A model generated the notes under the pieces. It was given only the letters and a program-made list of their open reading frames with translations, did no database searches and had not been told where the DNA came from. Both the position numbers and the translations under genes were made by a program. DNA of 64,000 nt from Luteitalea sp. (GTDB lineage: Bacteria > Acidobacteriota > Vicinamibacteria > Vicinamibacterales > Vicinamibacteraceae), in NCBI GenBank assembly GCA_009377495.1, contig WHTZ01000024.1:18681-82680 (forward strand), in the 5' to 3' direction. Of this stretch, positions 27,721 to 34,271 are shown in pieces; position 1 is the stretch's first letter; each line of letters starts with the position of its first letter.

Positions 27721-28986
27721 TCAGCCGACATCCCCAACTGCCAAGACGACGCTGTAGGTCGCCCCGCCGCTCGCAAAGCTGTTGACGAGGATGAAGCGCC
27801 CGGGAAGCGGGGTGGCGGTGGTCGGGATCCGGAGGTGGGCACACGTGGGATCCGGCTCCGTGAGGCCGGCGGTTGGCGCGACGAGACCCGCCTCGCCGCA
27901 GAGGAGCGCAGCGGCGCACGCGGCGGCCCCAGATGCGGCGCACTCTCCAGTCGCCCCTTTGATAGACGTGACGAGCACATCGCGCGTCCCAAATACGGCG
28001 GCAATGGCATCTGCCTCGGCGTGGTCCAGCACGGTCGTGGAGTTTGCCGAGGCGTAGATCGCCGCCACGTCCGCCGCGTCCACGCCCGCCTCGTCCAGGG
28101 CCAGGCGCATGGTGCGCGCGAGCACCCGCGGGTCCGACGGCCATGCGTTGAGCGGCACGGCGGCACTCGACGCGCCCACGCCCAACACGGCGCCGTAAAT
28201 GCGCGCGCCGCGTGCACGTGCCGACGCGTCCGCTTCCAGCACGAGCCCGAACCCGCCTTCGCCAAGCACGAATCCGTTTCTGCGCCGATCGAAGGGTCGG
28301 CTTCCTTCGGGCACGTCACCCGCTGCCGCCGCCAGCACACCAAACCGATCGTGCACCTGAAAGAACACGGCGAACAGCGCGTCGACGCCGCCGGCCACAA
28401 CAGCTCGCGCACGCCCCTCGGCGAGCAGATCGGCAGCCGTGGCAACGGCGGCCAGACCGGAGCATTCCTTTTGGCTGATGGTGCTGTTCGGACCGCGCAG
28501 CTTGTATTCGAGTGCCGCCAGGCTGGCCGGCGCGTTGCCGACCGTGCTGCTGAACAGCAGGGCGGGCGCACCGGTCGGGCCCCCCTCGAGCAGCGCCATC
28601 AGAAACTCGCTGGTCGCGGGACCGCCCGCCGTATAGGTGCCCAACACGACGCCCATGCGATCGTCGCCCGTCTGGACCATGCGGTACGCGGCGTCTTCCA
28701 GCGCTTCGCGCGTCGCGATGACGGCCAGGCGACCCGTTTGATCCATGCGGCGCAGCTTCAGCGGCGACATCCAGCGTGTCGGCTCGAAGTCCTTCAGCGG
28801 CGCGCCGAGCTTCGAGCGGCAGCGAGAGGTATCGAATGCGGTGATCGGGGCAATGCCGCTGCACCCGGAGAGCAGGGCATCGCGAAACGCACGAGGCGAG
28901 CAACCGAGTGCGGAAACGACGCCGATGCCAGTAATGCAGGCCGGGCGCTGCACGGGCCGTACGTTACCATTGCCCCGATGAGGCAT
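27721..28986 (-). CDS. degenerate ketosynthase, probable chain length factor
   Basis: This 421-residue protein has the ketosynthase fold (CITGIGVVSALG, PFDRRRNGFVLGEGG, SFASGGATYSVVL), but two of three catalytic residues are replaced. The nucleophile position keeps Cys (C175 in QKECSGLAA). The first His of NAHGT is Ser (S313 in YASANST), and the second His of the VGH motif is Glu (E348 in ATGECAA). It should not decarboxylate malonyl-ACP alone. Proteins of this kind act as chain length factors in complex with an active KS. It is the first gene of the operon. Its start is uncertain: the ATG at 28986 overlaps the divergent LolA-like start, and a GTG at 28953 would avoid this. Confidence 0.85.
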   Translation of the reverse strand: MPHRGNGNVRPVQRPACITGIGVVSALGCSPRAFRDALLSGCSGIAPITAFDTSRCRSKLGAPLKDFEPTRWMSPLKLRRMDQTGRLAVIATREALEDAAYRMVQTGDDRMGVVLGTYTAGGPATSEFLMALLEGGPTGAPALLFSSTVGNAPASLAALEYKLRGPNSTISQKECSGLAAVATAADLLAEGRARAVVAGGVDALFAVFFQVHDRFGVLAAAAGDVPEGSRPFDRRRNGFVLGEGGFGLVLEADASARARGARIYGAVLGVGASSAAVPLNAWPSDPRVLARTMRLALDEAGVDAADVAAIYASANSTTVLDHAEADAIAAVFGTRDVLVTSIKGATGECAASGAAACAAALLCGEAGLVAPTAGLTEPDPTCAHLRIPTTATPLPGRFILVNSFASGGATYSVVLAVGDVG

Positions 28987-29667
28987 CAACGGCTTCAGGG
29001 GAATTTCATCGATCGACGCGGCCTATTCTCGTGTGCCTGTTGCATGGTTCTGACCGCTGTCACCGCTGGCGCAGCCAGGCAGCAAGAACCGGATCTCTTC
29101 GATGAGATCTTTCGCAAGAGCGAGCCGGTACGGGCGTCTCTCGAGACGCTCACCGCACGCATCACCGAGACCACGACCTCGTCGCTGCTGACGCGACCCT
29201 TGGTCGAACGAGGCGCGGTTGTGCTCATTCGACCGTCACGCGTCCGGCTCACCTACGAGTCACCGGACGAGCGGATCATCACGATCGACGACAATCGCTT
29301 GACCGTGGACTGGCCGAGCCGTGAGTTGCACGAGACGAAGGACATCGGCGCGGCACAGCGGCGTATTCAGCGATACTTCGTCGATGCCACCCCGGACGAG
29401 TTGCGGAGTCACTTTCGCATCGCCGCCAGCATGGCCACCGATCGCGCGGGCACGTATCTCGTCACCATGCTGCCCAAGCGTAAGCAGATCTTGCAGGGAA
29501 TGACGAAGTTGGAGCTGTGGGTCGATCAGACCTCGTTCCTGCCTCGTGGAATGCGTCTGACCTTCCCGAGCGGCGACACGAAGCTGATGACGTTTGACGA
29601 TGTCAAGTTGAACCCGCCTGTCGACTGGGAAGCGGTGACGGCCGCGCACGCGACGCCAGATCACTGA
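28978..29667 (+). CDS. LolA-like outer-membrane lipoprotein carrier protein
   Basis: A 229-residue protein with an N-terminal hydrophobic segment (about 14-33) and a LolA-type fold: LTARITETTTSSLL, RGAVVLIRPSRVRLTYESPDERIITIDD, and the C-terminal ELWVDQTSFLPRGMRLTFPSGDTKLMTFDDVKLN pattern read in pieces. LolA carries lipids or lipoproteins through the periplasm; LolA-like genes are regular parts of aryl polyene and related clusters. It is divergent from the KS/CLF gene, with overlapping or nearly touching start codons, so both promoters must lie in coding sequence or the starts are further in. The frame is open far upstream, but the ATG at 28978 directly precedes the leader. Confidence 0.8.
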   Translation: MRHQRLQGNFIDRRGLFSCACCMVLTAVTAGAARQQEPDLFDEIFRKSEPVRASLETLTARITETTTSSLLTRPLVERGAVVLIRPSRVRLTYESPDERIITIDDNRLTVDWPSRELHETKDIGAAQRRIQRYFVDATPDELRSHFRIAASMATDRAGTYLVTMLPKRKQILQGMTKLELWVDQTSFLPRGMRLTFPSGDTKLMTFDDVKLNPPVDWEAVTAAHATPDH

Positions 29668-29880
29668 AGAGACTTGACGATCCTGGAGCACCGCCGGCAG
29701 AGCGGCTGCGACCGAGCAAATCGGCTGGCTGCTCGAGGCCGCGACGAGGCTTCGCCTCGCCTCGTCGCCAGCGCTGCTCGCGCTACCCTCCACGGCCAAG
29801 CCAACCAGAGAAGAGATAACGACGGTCAGCCAAGCGACCACGTCAGCCAGGACCTCGATCACGAGTATCAGAAGTTGCAT
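29260..29880 (-). CDS. possible small membrane protein overlapping the LolA-like gene
   Basis: The start has a very good Shine-Dalgarno (GGGGAGG, 7 bases before the ATG), and the first 30 residues (MQLLILVIEVLADVVAWLTV...) are a clean membrane helix. After about residue 80 the frame runs antisense to the 3' end of the LolA-like gene, and that part looks non-coding, so the true protein may be short or its end may have been lost. Upstream, at 29907-29922, is a 16-bp motif also found in the blaI promoter, which is the best argument that this is a real, regulated start. I do not recognise the protein. Confidence 0.3.
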   Translation of the reverse strand: MQLLILVIEVLADVVAWLTVVISSLVGLAVEGSASSAGDEARRSLVAASSSQPICSVAAALPAVLQDRQVSSVIWRRVRGRHRFPVDRRVQLDIVKRHQLRVAAREGQTHSTRQERGLIDPQLQLRHSLQDLLTLGQHGDEIRARAIGGHAGGDAKVTPQLVRGGIDEVSLNTPLCRADVLRLVQLTARPVHGQAIVVDRDDPLVR

Positions 29881-29906
29881 TCGTGACCTCCCCTTCCACC
29901 AGACAG

Positions 29907-29922
29907 GCTAAGAAATTAGCAT
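29907..29922 (-). promoter_or_regulatory. candidate BlaI operator
   Basis: The minus strand reads ATGCTAATTTCTTAGC. It matches the blaI promoter site at 32576-32591 at 14 of 16 bases and contains a GCTAA/TTAGC dyad. It ends about 27 bp before the candidate small-protein ATG at 29880. Confidence 0.4.
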
Positions 29923-29947
29923 CTCGGGCCAGTCGCCATACACGGCT

Positions 29948-30022
29948 TGGGCCTGGCGCCCCAAAAGCCACCCCACGCGGGCTGCCCGCGTGGGGACCCC
30001 GGCAAGGGGCGCCCTACTTGGC
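29948..30022. repeat. GGCGCC hairpin repeat with nested hairpin
   Basis: On the minus strand this begins GTAGGGCGCCCCTT and ends GGGGCGCCAGGCC, matching the units near 15.15 kb, but with an extra perfect hairpin in the middle (11-bp stem 29971-29981 and 29985-29995, 3-base loop). Confidence 0.55.
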
Positions 30023-30067
30023 CCTGCGCGTCCGGATAGCAGACTCTCCCGCGCTACGTCCCGCGCA

Positions 30068-32125
30068 TTAGTCGTGCCTCAGCAGACGGCTGAGCGCTTG
30101 TGCCGCCATCTGCCGCACCTTGGGATCGGAATCCTTGAGCGCCACCATGGCCGCGTCGACCGCCCTCGGATCCGAGCTATCGATCCGTCCAAGCGCAGAG
30201 AGCGCTTGCTGCCGGACCTCCGTGCTCGGATCTTTGACCGCCTGCACCAGCGCATCGACCGCCTTCGGATCCCGGATCTGGCCGAGGGCAGACGCGGCCT
30301 GCTCGCGCACCTCTTTGTCCTTGTCGGCAAGGGCTACGGCGAGCGGCGGCACGGCTCTCGCGTCGCCGATCTGGCCGAGGGCAGACGCGGCCTGCTCGCG
30401 CACTTCGGCGCTGGCATCCTTCAGCGCGGCGGTCAAGCCAGGTATCGTCGAGGGATCGCGCAGCTGCCCGAGCGCGGAGACGGCTTGCTCCCGCACCTCG
30501 GCATCGGCATCGCCAACGAGCATCGATAGCGGCTCGACGCTCCGAGCATCGCGAAGCTGGCCAAGGCCGGATGCGGCCTGTTGGCGTACCTCCGGATCCT
30601 TGTCGCCGAGCGCAGTCACCAGCGCGTCGAAGGCGCCTGGGTCGCGAAGCCGTGCCAGCGCGCCGACCGCGGTCTGTCGGACCTCGGCATCCGAGTCCTT
30701 GACCGCCTCACTGAGAGCGGCGATGACACGCGGCCAGTTGGAGGGCCGCTCCGCCTGCTCACGATCGCTCCTACTGGTCTTCGGCGTTGTGGTGGGTGCA
30801 GGTTTTGTCGTTGGTGCAGGTGTTGGCGTTGGCGTAGGCGTAGGCGTTGTCGTTGGCGCAGGTCTTGGCTGGGGCCTTGCCGTCGGCAGTTGCAAACTGT
30901 CCAAGGCGAGCGCGGTCACGTCCAGGGCGTGTGCTCCCGCCTGCGCCCGCGCGCCAAGCGCCGCATCGACCCCGCTGGTGATGCCAACCTTGTCTTGCGC
31001 CGCGACCTGCTGCGCGTCGTAAGACCAAGGATCGACCGCCGCGAGCGGTGTCACCAGCCCACAGGCGACCAGCGACGTGGTCACGAGCGCGGGCAGCGTC
31101 AGCCGACGGCGCGGGCGCTCATCGAGAATCGCGATGAGACGCCCTTCCAGCTCGGAGCGGCGAGCCATCGCGACGCTGCCTGAGAGCACGGACGCGAAGG
31201 GCGCGGGGCGCGCAGCTCGCGCAAGGGCTAGCAGGTGCTCGGCATAATCCGGCCCCTCCATGCCCGACGCGAGGACGACGTCGTCGCAGGCGCGCTCGCG
31301 CTCGCGGCGCAGCTGTCGTGCCGCGAGCCAAGCCAGCGGGTGATACCACTGAATCGCACAAACCACATTGGCGATGAGCTGAGTGAAACAGTCGCGGCGC
31401 TGCACGTGCGCCAGCTCGTGAAGCAGCACGGCCTGCAGCCGCGCCCGCGGCCAGTGGTCCGCCTCCGCGGGTAGCGCCACCATGGGGCGAAGTAGCCCGC
31501 ATGCCATGGGCATCACGACGGTCTCTGAGCGCACGAAGCGGATCGTCCGCGGAACGCGAAAGGCACGCGCGAGTCGGCGGGCCAGGGCTTGCCAGCTTGC
31601 CGGTTCGTCGGCGTACCGCGCGACTCGGCTCGCTCGCAGCGTACCCACGGCGATACGCAGCAGAAGCAGCACGGCGCCGGCGAACCAGATGATGCCGAGC
31701 AGGCGAGCCCAGCCAAGTTGATCCACCCAGACTCCGGGCGCAGAGGGACGAACTGCAGCCGGCCGAGGAGCTGGGGCCTCGAGAGCGGGTGGCGTCGGCG
31801 CCGTGGTTGGACCAACGGGTGCGGGCAGTCCGCTGCTCTGGATGGTAAGGGCCGTAGTCGAGTCAAGCGCTATGGCGGGCCCGCGAGCTGTCCCGACTCG
31901 AAGCAGTGGGACGGGCCAGCTTGGCAGCCATGGCGACAGTGCCGGCACCGCAAGCGTGGAGATCAGCGCGAGCAGCAGCGTGACGTGACGCAACGAGGCG
32001 GGCGCGCGCCGTAGCGCCGACGCGTTGAGGAGCAGCGCGACGATCAGGAGGATGCTCGACTTGATGGCGATGTCGGCGGCCAGGATCATCCACCCCAAGT
32101 CGAAGGTGCCGGGTGAGAATCGCAT
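30068..32125 (-). CDS. M56 (BlaR1/MecR1-like) metallopeptidase with HEAT-repeat tail
   Basis: A 685-residue membrane sensor protease. The N-terminal half has about four membrane helices and the zinc motif HELAH (236-240), with the third ligand in RERERACDD (near 276). A long Thr/Pro linker (about 415-450, alternating TP) leads to a C-terminal array of HEAT repeats (463-685; each of about 31 residues with a pattern like DAEVREQAVSALGQLRD). In BlaR1 the outer domain binds a beta-lactam; here HEAT repeats take that place, so the signal is probably a protein or peptide. The gene follows blaI by 3 bp. Activated protease would cleave the BlaI-like repressor and release the operon. Confidence 0.9.
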   Translation of the reverse strand: MRFSPGTFDLGWMILAADIAIKSSILLIVALLLNASALRRAPASLRHVTLLLALISTLAVPALSPWLPSWPVPLLRVGTARGPAIALDSTTALTIQSSGLPAPVGPTTAPTPPALEAPAPRPAAVRPSAPGVWVDQLGWARLLGIIWFAGAVLLLLRIAVGTLRASRVARYADEPASWQALARRLARAFRVPRTIRFVRSETVVMPMACGLLRPMVALPAEADHWPRARLQAVLLHELAHVQRRDCFTQLIANVVCAIQWYHPLAWLAARQLRRERERACDDVVLASGMEGPDYAEHLLALARAARPAPFASVLSGSVAMARRSELEGRLIAILDERPRRRLTLPALVTTSLVACGLVTPLAAVDPWSYDAQQVAAQDKVGITSGVDAALGARAQAGAHALDVTALALDSLQLPTARPQPRPAPTTTPTPTPTPTPAPTTKPAPTTTPKTSRSDREQAERPSNWPRVIAALSEAVKDSDAEVRQTAVGALARLRDPGAFDALVTALGDKDPEVRQQAASGLGQLRDARSVEPLSMLVGDADAEVREQAVSALGQLRDPSTIPGLTAALKDASAEVREQAASALGQIGDARAVPPLAVALADKDKEVREQAASALGQIRDPKAVDALVQAVKDPSTEVRQQALSALGRIDSSDPRAVDAAMVALKDSDPKVRQMAAQALSRLLRHD

Positions 32126-32128
32126 GGG

Positions 32129-32527
32129 TTAGTCCTTGTGTCCTGCCTGGTCGATCAGGCGCGCGAGGCGAGCCAGCTCGTCGTCGGAGAGTCGGGAAGA
32201 GGAGTCGTCCAGCAGGGCGGCAATGGCTTGCTCGGTCGACCCGTTGAAAAACGTACGCAGCATGTGTCGGAGCGCCGATCGCTTGGCACTGTCGCGAGCG
32301 ATGGTCGGCGCATAGACATAGCGTGGCCCATCCTGCCCGTGTCGAACATAGCCCTTCTCTTCGAGGATCCGAAGGAGGGCGCGCACGGCCGAATAGCTCG
32401 GGGCGTTGGGCAACGCGGCACGGACCTCGGCGACGGTCGCTCGCTCCCGGGCGTACAGGACGTCCAGGATCTGCCGCTCGCGGCGAGAGACGTCCAGGTG
32501 AAGCGGTCGGTTCGCTCGTAGAGGCAC
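32129..32527 (-). CDS. BlaI/MecI family transcriptional repressor
   Basis: A 132-residue winged-helix repressor. The DNA-binding part has the family pattern SRRERQILDVLYARERATVAEVRAALPNAPSYSAVRALLRILEEKGYV in the first 65 residues; the C-terminal helices are for dimerisation, and the linker is the expected site of cleavage by the M56 partner. It is the first gene of the pair, 3 bp before the protease gene. A promoter with TTGACA, 17-bp spacer and TAATTT lies 55 bp upstream, and an operator-like repeat overlaps its -10, which suggests autoregulation. Confidence 0.92.
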   Translation of the reverse strand: MPLRANRPLHLDVSRRERQILDVLYARERATVAEVRAALPNAPSYSAVRALLRILEEKGYVRHGQDGPRYVYAPTIARDSAKRSALRHMLRTFFNGSTEQAIAALLDDSSSRLSDDELARLARLIDQAGHKD

Positions 32528-32568
32528 GGTGGTCTAGAGTGAAGTCAGAGGGTTTACGTGCTGAATCC

Positions 32569-32610
32569 TTAGCATGCTGGGAAATTAGCATACGCCCGGC
32601 GGCGTGTCAA
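32569..32610 (-). promoter_or_regulatory. blaI promoter with overlapping operator
   Basis: On the minus strand TTGACA (plus coordinates 32605-32610) is followed after 17 bp by TAATTT (32582-32587), preceded by TGC like an extended -10. The -10 overlaps ATGCTAATTTCCCAGC (32576-32591), followed by a second ATGCTAA (32569-32575). Two ATGCTAA half-sites, 16 bases apart, are a plausible BlaI dimer target. Confidence 0.6.
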
Positions 32611-32641
32611 CCCGATCACCGGCCCGATCACTGGGCCCGAT

Positions 32642-34105
32642 TTACTGTGTCAGTCGTCCTTGGAGCCTGGTGGCAGGCGTGAGCGCTGCTCCGACGGCTG
32701 TTGGGGCAAGGTCGTACTCGGCGAGATAATGCTTGGGACCCATCAGGCGTTGCGTGCGTCGCAGCGCCTTGAGGAGGAAGAGCGCGTTCTTCCATTCCAC
32801 CCCCCGCATCCAGTGCCGGAAGCGCTTTCGGCCACGGAGGTTTAGTACCGATCGACGCCACGTCTCGCAATACAGCTCGAAGAATCGCTCTGGCCCGAGC
32901 GCCGGCTCCCACAACAAGTGATGCAAGTCGAAGTGCGCCCACTGCCGAGCCCCGAGCCTCGGGTGCATCTGCTCGAAGTACTCCGTGCCCGGAAGCGGAG
33001 TCAGGATGGTAAACCCAGTCTGGTAGAGCGCATGCCGATCGATGAACGCCCACAGGCGCTCGAAGTCATCCTCGTGCCACGCTGGATCGATCACGAAGTT
33101 GCCGGTGACGCCGTACGCGAGCGTGCGCGCGACCTTGACCGCTTCGGCGGTATAGCCTACGGTCGTGTCCTTGTCGAGGCTCTGCAGACCTTCGTTGGTC
33201 GCCGCCTCGAGACCAAAGAAGACGTCGATCTCGGCAGCGACCGGCCGCCACGCCTCGAGCAGCTCCGGATGCCGCGCCACCAGGTCTACGCGACTCTGCA
33301 CGAGCATCCATTGCTTGCGGATGCCGCGTCGCACGAGCTCGTGCGCGAGTGCCTGACTGCGCGAGCCGTGATACCAAAACAGATCGTCTGCGACGAAGAT
33401 ATGATCGCCAACCGAAGCGAAGTCATCGCACACGGCGCCGATCGACCGCTCTCGGACGTGACGCTCATGCAACTGCCAAATCGAGCAGAACGAGCAGCGG
33501 AATGGACATCCACGCGTCGTCTCGATCAACCAGGTCGGGCGATGAGCCAGACAGGCGTACTGGCGGCGCCAAGGCGCCACGTGGTGGCGGGCCGGCAGGG
33601 GCACCTCGTCCAGGCCGAGCGTCGCGGTCTCTCCGGGCACGGTCCAGTACCCATCATCGCCATTCGCGAGGGCCACGCCGGGCACAGCACGCAGCGGACG
33701 CCCACGCTCCAGCGCCTGTGCGACCGCGGCCACCGCCCGTTCCCCGTCGTCAACACAAACGGCATCGACATCGGGCGTGAGGAAGGGAGCCGGGTAAGCG
33801 GCGGCGGTGTGCCCACCAACCACGATGGGGATACCTGGCGCCACGCGGCGGATCCGCGCGGCGAGCACGAGCACCTCGTCGGTCTCGAGCGCGTGCATGG
33901 CCGCGATGCCCACGAGGCCCGGATGACAGGTGCGGATGTAGTGCTCGACCGGACGAGCGAACCGGAGATCGGCTACGGTGACGCGGTGTCCGCGGGCCTC
34001 GAGCGCCGCCGCAATGTATTCCATGCCCAGCGGCTCGATGCGGAAGAACGTCCCGAGGCCAAAGCGCTCGTTTCTCGGAACCGGCCGGAGCAACAGGGCG
34101 TGCAT
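32642..34105 (-). CDS. B12-binding radical SAM protein (HpnR-like)
   Basis: A 487-residue cobalamin-dependent radical SAM enzyme. Residues 1-150 form the B12-binding type fold with EPLGMEYIAAALEARGHRV and VVGGHTAAAYP. The [4Fe-4S] motif is CPFRCSFC (RGCPFRCSFCSIW) near residue 200. Overall look is closest to the hopanoid C-3 methylase HpnR branch, which methylates unactivated carbons. It is divergent from the MMPL exporter; the 150 bp between are almost wholly a palindromic element. An ATG 39 bp upstream at 34144 lies in that element's outer arm and is an alternative start. The substrate could be a hopanoid, a polyene or another lipid chain. Confidence 0.85.
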   Translation of the reverse strand: MHALLLRPVPRNERFGLGTFFRIEPLGMEYIAAALEARGHRVTVADLRFARPVEHYIRTCHPGLVGIAAMHALETDEVLVLAARIRRVAPGIPIVVGGHTAAAYPAPFLTPDVDAVCVDDGERAVAAVAQALERGRPLRAVPGVALANGDDGYWTVPGETATLGLDEVPLPARHHVAPWRRQYACLAHRPTWLIETTRGCPFRCSFCSIWQLHERHVRERSIGAVCDDFASVGDHIFVADDLFWYHGSRSQALAHELVRRGIRKQWMLVQSRVDLVARHPELLEAWRPVAAEIDVFFGLEAATNEGLQSLDKDTTVGYTAEAVKVARTLAYGVTGNFVIDPAWHEDDFERLWAFIDRHALYQTGFTILTPLPGTEYFEQMHPRLGARQWAHFDLHHLLWEPALGPERFFELYCETWRRSVLNLRGRKRFRHWMRGVEWKNALFLLKALRRTQRLMGPKHYLAEYDLAPTAVGAALTPATRLQGRLTQ

Positions 34106-34130
34106 CTCCCGCGTGAGGGTACCACCCGAC

Positions 34131-34271
34131 AAGATGCCTGTCATCTTTTGCCAAGCGAAGAAGAGGAAAAAGGGGACAGGCCCCTTTTTCGCCTGCGGAA
34201 GTTCTCGAAAAAGGGGCCTGTCCCCTTTTTCCCTACCCCTAAGCCGAGTGAGAAAAGATGACAGGCATCTT
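34131..34271. repeat. palindromic repeat element, copy 2, nested
   Basis: The core is the same 66-bp inverted pair as at 6892-6957 (units 34166-34190 and 34207-34231, spacer 16 bases). Outside it are 19-bp perfect inverted arms (34131-34149 and 34253-34271). Each arm contains ATGACAGGCATCTT reading outward. The right arm provides the ATG of the MMPL gene, and the left arm a possible ATG for the radical SAM gene. Confidence 0.8.

Larger units (their letters stand above)
29668..30067. other. 400-bp region between LolA-like and M56 genes
   Basis: It holds the 5' part of the possible small membrane protein, the candidate BlaI operator and the hairpin repeat described separately. I see nothing else coding in it. 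Confidence 0.5.

Noticed and set aside
20613..28986. Ladderane-type lipid cluster
   Set aside because: KS, FabG, ACP and a radical SAM enzyme occur, but the radical SAM protein is HpnR-like and apart from the operon, and the chorismatase and LolA/MMPL genes fit an aryl polyene better.
30068..32527. Beta-lactam resistance operon
   Set aside because: BlaI and M56 proteins are present, but there is no penicillin-binding sensor domain and no beta-lactamase gene.
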